This document shows positions 1-11,103 of a stretch of 64,000 bases of DNA, in pieces. Position numbers and translations under genes: made by a program. Every line of letters starts with the position of its first letter. The stretch's first letter is position 1. Origin of the DNA: Chrysogorgia sp. JL179-B06 (lineage: Eukaryota; Cnidaria; Anthozoa; Scleralcyonacea; Chrysogorgiidae); assembly GCA_035772405.1 (NCBI GenBank), contig JAYKKM010000303.1, forward strand, positions 2,578,501 through 2,642,500, read 5' to 3'. The notes under the pieces were generated by a model. It saw only the letters and a list, made by a program, of their open reading frames with translations. It did no database searches and had not been told where the DNA came from.

Positions 1-607
1 TTGAACGACTTATCTGGCGGTCATGAACGAACGGGAATACCCTTCTAATATTAAAATACCATACGGAAATCATGCGGGATGTCACCGTTGTCAAAAACAT
101 TGTGCTGTGTTCCACTCGATAATTACAATTCGCTAAACCACGTTAACATATCAATGGCCCATTATAACCTTCTAATATTAAAATAACATACGGTAATCAT
201 ATGGAGCGTTTATAATGTCAAAATTCAATATGACCATTTAAACGACATACATCTAATTCGAACAAAATTTACTCGAAACGAGCAAGCCTCGCGAAGTTAT
301 AAATTTTCATAGGCGTATCCCCCCCCTACAAAATTTTGCACGTAACTTGCCCGAATAAATTATGACGTCAATATTGCTGAAGAACACGAATTGCCATCGT
401 TTAGCCCATAGTTAATAACTATGTTTAGCCTAAGCATTATTACACCTGCACGTTTTTCATTAATGTTTATGAACATGCATTGGAAACATATACATTAGGG
501 GGGTCCGGGGGCATGCTTTATGAAAGATGTCTATAATCTTATCGTTCCTCATTACTAGTAGGGAGGGCTAATATATTCAGCTAGTGAGACGCCTACCGCG
601 CAGAAAG
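1..607. other. Unassigned AT-rich flank
   Basis: I see no coding segment or repeat terminus here. A G-rich string with GGGGGCATGC at about 500-515 resembles one at 6700-6715, so part of this stretch is probably a decayed dispersed repeat. Confidence 0.4.
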
Positions 608-1040
608 TTATTTTGGGATCACTTTCCATGGGACGTCTAATTTGAGCCATCTGATTGGCTATCCCTAAACTACCCTAAATAACCGTAATATTAACCCTAT
701 CCCCCGCCTAACCGGCAAATTGCTGCATATTGAAACCATATTTATATACCATGTTTACCTCGATTTGTTTTATGCAGCATGAGTAGCTCAGTGGTCAGAG
801 CACTGCACTAGCATCGCATGATCGCGCGGGTTCAATTCCAGCCGGAAGGCCTTGAAGTTGCATTTTTCGCAACTGGTCCCGGTTTGGTCTTAAAATGTAT
901 GTATTCCAACACTCGAAATTTTCCTTCACCATAAATCCTTTCAATTTGCCGGTTAGGCTGGTTATAGGGTTAGGATTACAGAGTTAGCCAATCAGATATA
1001 GCTCAAATTAGATGTCCCATGGAAAGTGATCCCAAAATAA
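608..1040. mobile_element. Foldback MITE carrying a tRNA-derived SINE
   Basis: The ends are inverted copies of each other for about 50-60 bp: the left begins TTATTTTGGGATCACTTTCC and the right ends with its complement. A tRNA-like module sits in the middle (781-850). No transposase is present and I see no clear target duplication, so the superfamily is open. Confidence 0.75.
781..850 (+). repeat. tRNA-derived SINE head
   Basis: An A-box-like GAGTAGCTCAGTGGTCAGAG is followed at the usual distance by a B-box-like GGGTTCAATTCC, the internal RNA polymerase III promoter of tRNAs. I cannot fold a full acceptor stem, so this is a SINE head or tRNA pseudogene, not a working tRNA. Confidence 0.55.
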
Positions 1041-1294
1041 ATTTATGCGTACCACTATAAACCTAACAAAGTTTTGATTAAGTTTTAGGCTTGTAATGAA
1101 AATTATTGCCAAACAAATAATTCTTAAAATAATATTCCCAAAATAACTATAGTGATTAACAAACCACTGAAACAGAAAATCTGCCGACTGTTTCGAGTAA
1201 AATACCTTCCACCAACAATTTTATTGTGTATTTTTTCTAGAAATGGCCGCAGACGGGAATGACTCAAAAGTCTTACTTTGTCTTACTCTGATGA

Positions 1295-1719
1295 AATAAT
1301 AATAATAATTTAATAACTTATATTGCGCAAATTACATGATTATGATCAAATGCGCATTACAATCAATGTTGTATCTAATTAAAATACAATAATCTATAAT
1401 ACAATTTGAAGGTAAAACAAAACAGAATACAGTGTGACTAAAAATGGTATTAATATTATGAAGTATATGCTAACCTAAAAAAGTGTGTTTTAAGATGACT
1501 TTTAAAATTGGTCACGGAACCCATTAATCTTAGTTCCACTGGCAAGGCATTCCATAGCTTAGGAGCATGGCAACAAGAAAAGCCCTGTCACCTAAAGTTT
1601 TAAGCGTCTTATAGTTCGGATAACAAAGCAATAATCCATTTGAAGACCTCAAATTATAGTCAGAAGTTTTCACGGATAGTAAACTAGTTATGTAAGATGG
1701 AGCAAGGCCATGAAGCGCC
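1295..1719 (-). mobile_element. 3' part of L2-type LINE (split copy)
   Basis: On the minus strand this is the non-coding 3' end of a LINE, closing in an (ATT)n tail at about 1295-1310. It is the continuation of the reverse transcriptase copy at 9251-10980: the sequence TGAAGCGCC at 1711-1719 reappears at 9251-9259, exactly where the LINE resumes beyond the 7.5 kb insertion. The joining is inferred from that duplication and from the shared orientation. Confidence 0.7.
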
Positions 1720-1920
1720 TAGCCTGTGCACAGACTGGATACACCCGGCTATATCCAGTCTGTGAACAATCGACGGAATGCTTGCCGGGACATTTGCATA
1801 ATTTTTGCATAATTATTTACATAATAATTGTAAACAACACAAAATGGCGTCTTGTTCGAGTGAAAAATTACTATTGGCTTTGGTGATCTTTTCCTGTTAT
1901 TGTGTTTTTATTTTACCTAC

Positions 1921-2730
1921 ATGAGTTGTGTTCTTTGTCATGATGTGATTAAGAAGCCTTATCAACGCTATCTGGTCGATGGAAGGCAACGTTTACTGCG
2001 TACTTCTTTATCCAAACTGCCCTTCAGCGTAGAGATTAACTCTGTTTACATATGTAAATCTTGTTTGGATAAGCTTAAAGTGCCTATATCACCTGTGGGA
2101 TCTTTACATATTTATAGTAATTGGAACATTCTAAGAAGATTTGTAATATATCTTCTCAGGCGAAAATTTCATCTTCATGGACTTTTTTGCAGTTAAAGTT
2201 ACCGGATATGACATCAAAGGAGGAATTTTTGAAGCAAGAAACAAAAGAAAACTGATTTGCAATTCCTCCTTTGATGTCATATCCGGTAACTTTAACTGCA
2301 AAAAAGTCCATGAAGATGAAATTTTCGCCTGAGAAGATATAGTACAAATCTTCTTAGAATGTTCCAATTACTATAAATATGTAAAGATCCCACAGGTGAT
2401 ATAGGCACTTTAAGAAGCTCGATAATCTTAAAAGGCAGGAACAAGAACTTCTTGGTACACTAGAGAAGCTATCTAGTTCGTGTGAACGCGTCGCGGATAC
2501 TCGTGAAAGCGGGAAAAGACCGCGCTTGGACCTCTGTTCACATCATCTGTATCATCAGAGAAAACCAGCTGTTCGTCAACAGCTTCTGTGCGGCAGGATA
2601 GTGTAGATACCCCTACGGTTTCATTACCGGCGAAGTCGTTACATGTTGGCCACTCTACACCGAAAAAACAACAACCAACGAGCAAATCCTCATTGCTTCG
2701 TTCTATTTTAAAACCTCATTTAATTTGATA
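1921..2730 (+). pseudogene. Zinc-finger protein of the helicase element, interrupted
   Basis: From ATG 1921 the frame encodes CVLCHD near the start and ICKSCLDKLK about 45 residues later, a CxxC...CxxC zinc-binding pattern, to 2078. A MITE (2079-2409) then interrupts it. Beyond the MITE the frame resumes with a charged, probably coiled-coil stretch (KKLDNLKRQEQELLGTLEKL) to about 2535, where a frameshift leads into a Ser/Thr-rich frame ending at about 2730. Proteins of this design are repetitive in cnidarian genomes, as I recall them. The function is unknown; by context it is a transposon-encoded accessory or DNA-binding protein. Confidence 0.5.
2079..2409. mobile_element. TTAA-flanked foldback MITE inside the zinc-finger frame
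   Basis: A 331-bp near-perfect palindrome with arms of about 148 bp and a 33-bp loop. Its ends are AGTGCCTATATCACC and the inverted copy, and it is flanked by TTAA at 2075-2078 and 2410-2413. A TTAA duplication is typical of piggyBac and Kolobok elements. The ends match those of the element at 34682-35477, and the interior (AAAATTTCATCTTCAT and beyond) matches that at 56287-56609. Confidence 0.85.
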
Positions 2731-2889
2731 ACAATCAACAAGTACACATATTATAAACCTTCGACATTATATTGAAAGAGATTTTAGAGCAATCTGGCTT
2801 GTATTTCTGGCTTTAAACGTGGTTTCAAAAGTGGACGGGGTATTCTATAATTGCTCCTGAATTACAATATCTCGGTAAAATGCTTGTAC

Positions 2890-3270
2890 GTGGAACTTAT
2901 AAACAGATATCAAATGCTGCTTGGAAAAATGCTATCCTTCGCAAGCAACTGCAGATTCTTAGCAACTGCACTGAAGCAGATAGATTGTGAGTATGCTCAA
3001 AGAAACAACCAAGTTGTCTGCGGTCTCCAAATAAAGATCAACTGCTAGGCTTTTCCTTTGAAAGGTTTAAGAATGAACTAAAGAATAGAGCAGCGTTTAC
3101 CCAAGCCATTTTACGTACAGCTTGTGTCAACAAAAGAAACTCAAATAAAAGAAATGAGTGGGTGCAATCTCTTGGCATGGCTGCAGCTGTAATCCTAAGG
3201 AATAGGTCATCTCGTTTGAATGCAGTACAATTAATGCTGAGTATCTTTCTGTACCATTCAAGTTGGTCGG
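2890..3270 (+). pseudogene. Second fragment of the element's + strand gene
   Basis: Two overlapping frames, joined only by a frameshift near 3040, give conceptual protein containing FSFERFKNELKNRAAFTQAI and, further on, EWVQSLGMAAAVILRNR. It looks like the remains of one reading frame. I recall similar text in repeated, uncharacterised cnidarian proteins, but I cannot name a domain. It is probably part of the same transposon gene as 1921-2730. Confidence 0.4.
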
Positions 3271-3299
3271 TACGTAAATTTTCAGTTATGTGATAGTTA

Positions 3300-3990
3300 T
3301 TTATAAAATTAAACTGACTGATGTTTATAAAGCAACATTACAGTATTATACAATACCCATACAATCTCAATTTTGATTGGCTAAAAAACCTACAGACAAT
3401 TCTTGATGTCTTGCCACATACTAAATATCAGAAATTGTCTGTAGGTGACGTGATTATTAATGATCCGAATTTATAATTTTTACAAGCTTTCATTAGCTTA
3501 AAGGCTTCTACATTTATAATATTCGGTTTTCGTATGATATCTTGTGTTATCACAATCAGCCTTCAGCTTCGGCAGATATCACAAACTTTGGCATTGATAA
3601 CACAAGATATTATTAACCTCGTCCAATAATTGTATAATAACATATTGTAATGCACTTTTGTCAATAATGTGTAAATTCTACCAAATCATGGTTTCTGATT
3701 GGCTAACAAGCACTGTGTACCAGAAAGTATGAACCGTGACATATGTCCTCTACATGGTTCACAAGTCTTGTTGGCTGACCGAGTAAGTAAACTATAACAG
3801 TAACCCATTTCCCCCCATATAGCTCTCCTTTCATGGGTAAATTTGTCTGGTGTTAGCAAGAGTAAACTTATAAAAGCCCATCTAGGCAGTGAATTAGTTA
3901 ACCAATCAGTATAACTACACAGTACAGTTAAATGTTGTCTTGGGAACATTAAGACCAACATTCACAACAACTGTGTTCATTGTTTGCTGT
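3300..3990. other. Intervening sequence with short inverted repeats
   Basis: Contains the inverted pair CCTACAGACAATT (about 3390) and AATTGTCTGTAGG (about 3433), and a second outer pair around 3345 and 3630, suggesting one or more small foldback elements. No coding potential is recognised. Confidence 0.35.
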
Positions 3991-5341
3991 AACATGGATG
4001 AATCCAAAGGCTTTCATAAGCAGTTCTGTATCTGGTTTCAGCTTGAAGAATTTCTTAACACTCAATATTCTTGTTTGGTTCAAAGTGAATGATTTTGTTC
4101 ACTTTCTTGCAATCTATGCCCATTCCAAATGCGATGGTTGAGATCAATACTCTAGTCTAATATGACCAGGCTTTGTCTTTTGATTTCAAGTTTTTAGAAA
4201 TGTGGAGTTTTACCGCTTGGGGTGATCCAGCATCGTAGATTTCTACCAAACGGGTTTTACACTTTGGCACAGCATCCTTATAAAATGAGTTGCTCAGAGC
4301 GGTTTCAAATACTCGGTACAAAATTGCACACTGTTTCCGGTTCTGGCAGTAAATAATTGTCCTTTGACATCCTCTATTATTTCTGCAAATAGCAAATCCA
4401 GTGGAATATCCTTATCTACATAATGTAAACAGTATTGTAGGTTTGATCGGTCTGGAGACTTTGACACCACTGAAGTATTATTGGTCAACTTCAGACTTTC
4501 AAAGATAACAGATCTGGCCTTTTTGGTAGCTGATGCTGTTACTACAGTACAAGCATCATCAGGAACAAGAGATATATTAATTCACTAAGATTGCCATACC
4601 ACGTTCGGAATGGAAGTTAACCTCTTCTAGCACCAGGCAGACCCCTTGAGAAACAGATGTAAGAGCTACATATTAAAGCTAAATTGTTATTGCAGAAGAT
4701 TAGGTTACCTTACAAAATCTAATTAGGTATTGATATCGACTCAAAATAACAATATTTCTATGATATTAAAGGACACTTTTTATTCTATATTAAATAAAGG
4801 CTATGGTCTGCTGAGGCAATCCCCTACAATGAAATATTGCAGATACAAAGAAAAATAACATCAATCCACACTTACCATTAACTATTGTAATGCGCTTCAA
4901 CCACAGCAACGCAGATCAAAGACGCTCTAAATTGCTTGCTCGAAAATATTCTTCTCGAAAATATTCAGGGGAACCATAAAATGTAATCGACATTAATTTA
5001 TATATCTCGAACAAGTTCATCGTTATGTTCATCTGTTACACAGACTGCCGATAAATTTATCTTCTTTAGGTAGCGAACTTGGTCCTCCATGAGAGCTTTT
5101 AGCGGAGAAATAACAACCACGATGCTAGTTCTCGTACTTCATCTGCAATAATTGGTGTAGCTTGAAATAAGAGGGATTTTCCGTAGCAAGTCGGAAGATA
5201 TTAACAAAAACATCTCGCTTTGAAAATAACTGACTTAATGCCTCTTTGTTCTTCATACAAAGAAGATATCCTGAACACGTTTAAGACCTGTTCAACTGCT
5301 TTATTCCAAAGAGTATTTCCTTCGCTCCTTGCATCCGCCAT
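3990..5341 (-). pseudogene. RecQ-like ATP-dependent helicase, broken
   Basis: Reading the minus strand from ATG 5341, the frame opens with MADARSEGNTLWNKAVEQVL, and after a frameshift gives LPTCYGKSLLFQ, the Walker A motif of RecQ helicases (usually TGYGKS; here Cys replaces Gly), then VISPLKALMEDQV (motif Ia). Further on come SKSPDRSNLQYCLHYVDKDI, then [16 protein letters not shown] (motif V region) and IIHFEPNKN. The order matches the RecQ core. Frameshifts and stops break it in several places. The enzyme would unwind DNA; here it is a relic of the surrounding transposon. Confidence 0.7.
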
Positions 5342-5460
5342 TTTGCGTTTTTCTCGCAGCATGTTATCGCATAATTAATTATAATTACAGATACATGGGC
5401 CAATCAAAACACCTGATATACAACGAACCAATAACAGTCTGTTATACAAATCTCCGCTAA

Positions 5461-5572
5461 TAGTCAGGTCGCTTAGCGAAATTATCGTGACAGGAGTGAC
5501 AAAAGCACCAAAATTGGTATGAAACTTCCTTAGGGTCTACTTAACAAAGTTAGCCTGGGTGCCCACGAAAAT
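5461..5572. repeat. Inner half of the composite's left TIR
   Basis: Starts TAGTCAGGTCGCTTAGCG and ends GTGCCCACGAAAATT; the inverted copy is in 9057-9250. It was cut from its outer half (1720-1788) by the helicase element. Confidence 0.85.
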
Positions 5573-5960
5573 TTTATAGGGTAGCCACTTTTAGGGTAGG
5601 TTGAAGTTTGAATAAAACTCACGAATTGGGCTACCTGTGGTGTGGTTTGTTGTTTGATAGTTTGCTAGATCAAGTCAATTGTAACATGATGTTTTCAGCT
5701 TATAATAACGTTCTCCGTGATATTTTCAATTGTTATCGTTAAAACATATATAAAATGATCATTATAATGGCCAAGAAATGCAGAATTTATTAGAGTTCTA
5801 GTGTCCAGTCTCCACTCGGTGAATTCCAAGATGGCGGCCACGATGTGAGAATGCAGCGTTATTAAAACTGTAAGTACAATAATGTAACTTGATTTAGGCG
5901 TAAAAAGCTAGAAAGAAACATATGTAATTTAGAATAACACTTAGAAACAAAACTTTTAAC
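5573..5960. other. Non-coding interior of the composite
   Basis: No recognised gene. Includes AAGATGGCGGCCA at about 5830, a motif that recurs next to several repeats in this window. Confidence 0.4.
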
Positions 5961-6600
5961 CAGATTAGCTTCGTTTGTCCACAACGCAATCAAGACACGC
6001 TTCGAAGATCTCGAGGTCCACCTCTGGTCCGACAGCCAAATCGTCTTACACTGGCTTCACAGTAACAAACAACTCAAACAATTTGTTGCCAACCGCATCA
6101 AAGCTCTGTTTCCTTCCAACGCCTGGCAATACTGCCCCACAAACGAGAATCCAGCTGACGTATTAACACGCGGTGCAGGTGCTCCAAGATGCAATCGTCA
6201 ACTCTGTGGCGCAATAGCTCACCATGGCTTACGTTACGCAACGACCATTGGCCTACATGTATTTGGTCGCCAACTGCAGCTCTACTAGTCTAACCCAGTT
6301 TCATCAGCTAACTGAGGAAGTACAGACACCGCCGCCAAACGCCACTACGCCGACCCCAAGCGTTACTGGTGACACTGGCATACATCGGTTAAAGTAATCC
6401 ACGTTACAGCCTATATCCTGAGATTTGTTGCACACCTGACAAAACAAGCACCCAAGCAAACGGGACCACTCGCCGTTCAAGAGATCGTCACAGCTGAAAA
6501 CCGTTGGATACTGAGCTGCCAACAAACAGCCTACCATGCAGAACTGGCTAATCTTACCACAAAGAGCAATTTCCGTCTACTTTCAGGGGCGCAACTAGAA
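5961..6600 (+). pseudogene. BEL/Pao retrotransposon RNase H and connection domain, relic
   Basis: A shifted frame encodes HLWSDSQIVLHWL, then NRIKALFPSN and NENPADVLTRG, the C-terminal RNase H block of BEL/Pao pol (the D of WSDS and the NPAD.LTRG tail). Downstream, HVTAYILRFVAHL and TGPLAVQEI match the segment between RNase H and integrase. Frame breaks show it is dead. No LTRs are visible at its edges; the repeats around it are inverted and belong to the composite DNA element. Confidence 0.75.
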
Positions 6601-7370
6601 AATTTCGAGGGCAGGGGTTGAATGCAAAAAAGGGCAAAGTAGCTCAGTCATTGGCGGCGGAAGATGTTGTGTTTTGGGGGGTAACTGCAACCTCTAGGGG
6701 GGTCGGGGGGCATGCTCCGCCGGAAAATTTTTGAAAACTAGAGTCTCTGAAATGGTATTTCATGCATTCTGAGACTGTTCCTCAACAGAATTGTCAGGTT
6801 AATTGATTGTACCCAAAATGTGCACGTTTGGGACGTGAGAAGGTCTGTAAGAACCGATATGGCACCAGAATTCAAGGGGAAAACGAACCAAACCTTTCAG
6901 AATAATTTAGTTTATCTTTCGCTGAATATCCGTTGGCGTTAAACAAGGGAACAAACAGTGTTTTAGCTCTAAAATCCTAAAAATATTGGGGGGCTTAGCC
7001 CACCCATTTCAAATATTGGGAGGCTATATTGGCTTGCGCTCAGTATTCTAAACAATTTGGGATACTAGATATTTTCGTTATGCTTCTTCAAGAACACTCA
7101 ACAGCTACAACAACAACAACCACAACAACAACTTTTATTTACCCAAAAATTAACATGAATGATTTACAAAATATATAAAGCACGTTCTATGAGTTATGAC
7201 ACACGTGTAGCATCTTTTACAAGGCAGAGTGCGTTTGAGTATGTAGACTATAAAGCCGAACTAGAAACCTCTGAGTCTCGACAGATTTGCGGAGAATTGT
7301 ATTGCGTACTACAACAGACGATTAATTATCTGTTTATCTAATATCTAAGTAAGTATTAGTTAGTATTAGA
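6600..7370. other. Insertion within the BEL/Pao relic
   Basis: Separates the RNase H part from the integrase part. Holds G-rich strings with GGGGGGCATGCTCCGCCGG (about 6703-6721) and, at 7100-7145, a CAACAACAAC-type run followed by CTTTTATTT. Probably one or two further repeat insertions; no gene recognised. Confidence 0.4.
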
Positions 7371-8448
7371 GGTCTCATTGAAGCTAACAGCCATTCCAGA
7401 AATTTTGGATACCGACTGGTAGACAAGTCACAAAGAAATTACTGCGCAAATGTGACAACCTGTCGAAAACATGGCGGAAAACCGTACACTATTCCAGATC
7501 CTGCACCCTTACCGAAGTTACGTCTACAAGAAACTACACCGTTTACAGTCACCGGAGTAGACTTCACCGGTGCACTTTACGTGCAAACAGCTACAAAGGA
7601 GAACAAAGTTTATATCTGCATATTTACGTGCGCAGCTACCAGAGCAGTACATTTCGAAGTAGTTCAAGATCTCAGCGAAGATACCTTTCTTCAAGCCTTC
7701 CGCAGATTCACCAGCAGAAAGTAGAGAGACTTATTGGTCTTACAAAGAGAGCCCTCAAGAAGGTATTAGGACGTCTCACGTCAGCCTTTCGAGTCTCCAG
7801 ACAATTATCGTCGAAATTGAAGCCATGTTGAATGATCGACCCCTCACCTACCTACCTTCCGATATCCGAGACGAGGAATCCCTCACACCTTCCCAGCTAA
7901 TTTATGGACGACGCATCACCTCCCTTCCTTGCGCACATGTAGATGACTACGAGATTAGCGATCCTGACTTCGGATTCCCCGCACAATTGAAAGGGCGTGC
8001 CAAAACTCAAGCACTATCATTCCAACATTTTTGGTATCGATGTTGGGAGAATTACCTGACATCTCTCAGAGAATTTCATAAAACGACAGGGGACAACAGT
8101 CAAACAATACGTAGCGGCGATATAGTCTTGGTCCACGACGATTGTCCAATAATGAACTGGAAACTCGCTGTAATAGAAGACCTCATGCTGCTAATATATG
8201 TACTAGCACTGGTCAAACGAATAGACCGATCACTAAGCTATATCCTCTTGAAATTACTGCCGATACTTCATCCGGATCTACTGCACCCATCAAACCTTAA
8301 GAAGCAACTCCATATGAGCCTAGAACAATTGAAATTGAACAACGACCCAAGAGAGTTGCTGCTAGAAGAGCAACTACACAGCTGTCTAAGTGGGCAAGAG
8401 TTCTATCCGCGCCCCTGGAAGATGTCGAGAACTTCGTGTAATGACACA
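7371..8448 (+). pseudogene. BEL/Pao integrase, frameshifted relic
   Basis: The frames contain CRKHGGKPY (zinc-binding end), then PFTVTGVDFTGALYV with the first catalytic Asp of the DDE core, then CAATRAVHFEVVQDLSEDTF with the usual TRA(V)H(L)E signature. A deletion at about 7722 removes most of the core. After it come ERLIGLTKRALKKVLGR and MLNDRPLTYLPSD, the C-terminal integrase landmarks, to the stop at 8449. The enzyme would insert retroelement cDNA. The missing core means it is inactive. The longest intact piece is 7825-8451. Confidence 0.8.
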
Positions 8449-8451
8449 TAA

Positions 8452-9056
8452 ACCCGCATCACCGGTATTCCTATTTTACGCGGGCTCAGAAAAGAGCATG
8501 GTTTTTGTGTATGTTTTTGTGAATAAAGTATTGAATATATTTGTGTATTTCCTCCTTTTATTCGTCGAACCCCGCTATTCCTTACATCAGGCACGCCCAT
8601 CAAGTCACAGTTATGGCACTTCACAACCTAAAGCAAGAGGCCTTCTCTCATTATACTGGAGATGACGTTATGATGGCCACATGGGCTGACGAAATGCGAC
8701 ATAGGAGTCCTACATTTCTGTTCTGGGAGACATGCAATCATGAGATATGAGACTCTTATACTCATTTTTGTTCGTACCCACAGAGAACGGAACTTTTCTT
8801 TGTTTGTCGAAGTTCTGGAACACTCTAATATTGCAGGCTGAGCGCGAAATGCATGATGGGTAATTCAAAATACCTTTTAACATTTCCAAAACAGCACCAA
8901 CCGACTCAAATACAATATCTGTTAAGTTTCTGCTATTATTTTACCAGTTTATACTAAAACTCTGCACAGAAAGAGCATTTTATGAATTGGCTTGGTAACC
9001 AGGCACTTCGGCAAAACGTCATTTTTTAAATCCCCCGTTTGCCAAGAAGAACGTCG
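8452..9056. other. Non-coding right interior of the composite
   Basis: No gene or repeat recognised with confidence between the integrase relic and the right TIR. Confidence 0.4.
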
Positions 9057-9250
9057 AATTTTCGTGGGCACCCAGGCTAACTTTGTTAAGTAGACCCTAA
9101 GGAAGCTTCATACCAATTTTGGTACTTTTGTCACTCATGTAACGATAAGGCCTAAATTTTGCGCTAAGCGACCTGACTATAACGCCGGCAAGCAATCCGT
9201 CGATTGTTCACAGACGGGAATCCGGGAGGTTCGCGGCTGTGCACAGGCTA
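9057..9250. repeat. Right TIR of the Mutator-like composite
   Basis: Inverted copy of 1720-1788 plus 5461-5572. A central 20-25 bp (about 9212-9236) diverges between the arms while both flanks stay nearly identical. Confidence 0.85.
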
Positions 9251-10980
9251 TGAAGCGCCTTGAACGTAATTAACAAGATCTTATAATTAACACGATATCT
9301 TACAGGTAGCCAATGCAATTCTGAGAGTAATGGCGTAATGTGGGCGTAATGTGGCAGAATCTAGTAGCTTTACAGATAAGTCTAGCTGCGGCATTTTGGA
9401 CTCGTTGAAGCTTATTTAGTTGGCAATTTGGCGTAATATAGTAGGCTGTTACAATAGTCAACACGACTTGATATAAAGGCATGCACTAGGATTTCCGGTT
9501 TCGCGGGACAAATATTTCCTGATACGTCGTATATTGTGCAGATGGTAAAACGCTGAGCTGGATAACTTAGTAATATGGGTAGACATAGACAATTCAGAAT
9601 CAAACCAAGACCCAAGGTTTCTGACTGAAGTGACGGGAGTCACTTCAGAAGTGCCAACAACAATATGATCTATATCAACTTTGGCCAGTTGTTGACGAGT
9701 ACCTAGTAAGATAAATTCAGTTTTGTTGTCATTAAGCATCAGCTTGTCAGTGATCATCCAGTTTCTTATCTCCCTGATACACCTAGTCATCGACTCAACA
9801 GCAAATTCAGAGTTTGTAGACACTTTTGGGCTGAATGAAAGGTAAAGTTGAGAGTCGTCAGCGTAACAATGGACTTGCGGTAAGTGAGCCTCAACTATGT
9901 CAAACAGCTTATTGGTATAAATTGTGAACAACAAAGGCCCAAGGCAAGATCCTTGTGGAACACCATAGGAGAGATTAAACTTTTTTGACAATCCACCATT
10001 TACAGATACTCGCTGCGAACGATTAGTTAAGTAGGAACTGAACCATGTCAATGCATCATCGTTTACCCCAAGTTTGGAACGTAAGCGATCAACCAATATG
10101 CCATGATCAATAGTATCAAACGCAGCGCTCAAGTCAAGTAAAATTAGTAGGGTAACATGTTGGTCATTCATGTTCATCAGAATGTCATTCTTCACTTTCA
10201 GTAATGCTGTTTCTGTACTATGATGAACTTTATATGCTGATTGATGGATGGAATGGAGATTGTTTTCTGACATGTGCAGATTTAATTGTTCGGCGGCAGC
10301 CCTTTCAGATAACTTAGAGATATATGGTAGATTGCTAAGCGCACGAAAATTTTTGAAGGCAGTATCAAGACCAGGCTTTTTAATCGATGGAAACACAAGA
10401 GCTTCCTTCCATTTATCAGCGAAATAGCTAGATTCAAATGACAAGTTAATCATTGAAGTGATAGCAGGAAGGAGTAGATCCAGTAGCTCAACAACTAGTG
10501 TCGTGGGCATGGGGTCCAAAGGGCAGGATTTTTTGGCCGCCTTCATGATCATATCTCGAACCTCTTCTTGGGAAAGAGTCTTGAAATTGGTGAAGGAAAC
10601 ATTTGAAGCGCAAGCATTGACATCTAGGGCAACATTTACCTCAGTGGATAAGGATGAAACAGTTAGAGCGTCCAGTGATTTATGAATGTTTTCAATCTTT
10701 TTGATGAAAAATTGACCAAAGTCATTGGCAAGGACGATGGGAACCTTGTTTGATGGAAATGATGTGTCACGGGGTTCACATAGTAATGCCTTTGTGGCTC
10801 GGAACAACTTGTTCTGGTCAGAGCTGTTATCATGAATATAGCTAGTATAATATTCCTGACGAGCAATTACATAATTCATAATATACGTAGCATGATTTTT
10901 TGAAGCCTTGAATGCTGCAAGATCTAGCATAGAGTGTGAAGTTCGCCATTTTCTTTCAGCTTTCCTTCTAGACCTTATCG
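9251..10980 (-). pseudogene. L2-type LINE reverse transcriptase, 3' frameshifted
   Basis: The main open frame (10930 to 9458) covers the fingers and palm of a non-LTR reverse transcriptase: LILLDLSAAFDTIDH (first catalytic Asp), GVPQGSCLGPLLF, and HCYADDSQLYLSF (the YADD catalytic pair). The thumb follows with VRNLGSWFDSELSM. Below 9460 the frame shifts, and VQNAAARLICKAT plus HITPTLRHY are found in other frames. These motifs fit the L2/CR1 group (family knowledge). The endonuclease is absent, so it is 5'-truncated near 10980. The 3' end lies at 1295-1719, beyond the composite insertion. Confidence 0.85.
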
Positions 10981-10984
10981 CATT

Positions 10985-11103
10985 TTTTTTCTTTCTGAAA
11001 GGCTCCGCTCGAAACGTCAGTTATACTAAAAATCTTGGTAGTTCACCACCTTTTCACTTTACTATATATCCAAAACACTGTCTACGCAGAACTCTACCTT
11101 TTT
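10985..11103 (+). repeat. Copy of the GCTCCGCTCGAAACGTC repeat
   Basis: Shares GGCTCCGCTCGAAACGTCAG, CACCACCTTTTCACTTT and ACACTGTCTACGCAGAAC, in the same order and spacing, with the paired units at 22053-22245. A dispersed repeat of about 110 bp that abuts the truncated 5' end of the LINE. Confidence 0.7.

Larger units (their letters stand above)
1786..5456. mobile_element. Nested RecQ-helicase transposon, decayed
   Basis: This 3.7 kb segment interrupts the left TIR of the composite element; the right TIR shows the uninterrupted order. Its ends are weakly inverted: CGGGACATTTGCATAA at left and the complement of CGGAGATTTGTATAA at right. It carries a zinc-finger/coiled-coil gene remnant on + and a RecQ-like helicase remnant on minus. 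Helicase-bearing DNA transposons of the Academ type have this content, but the assignment is tentative and I see no clear target duplication. Confidence 0.5.
1720..9250. mobile_element. Composite Mutator-like element, 7.5 kb
   Basis: The terminus TAGCCTGTGCACAG and its inverted copy are flanked by the direct repeat TGAAGCGCC (1711-1719 and 9251-9259). Because the ends are palindromic the duplication can also be read as 11 bp. The right TIR is about 194 bp (9057-9250). The left TIR is in two parts, 1720-1788 and 5461-5572, separated by a nested helicase element. Long TIRs with a 9- to 11-bp duplication fit Mutator-like elements (established family trait). I see no MULE transposase inside. The interior holds a BEL/Pao relic, so the element is non-autonomous. 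It sits inside an L2 LINE. Confidence 0.7.

Noticed and set aside
3686..3961. 91-codon minus-strand frame
   Set aside because: No recognised motif; lies between the two gene remnants of the helicase element and is probably chance.
1720..9250. Intact BEL/Pao element with LTRs
   Set aside because: The terminal repeats are inverted, not direct, and have a 9-bp duplication; the BEL/Pao part is an internal relic.
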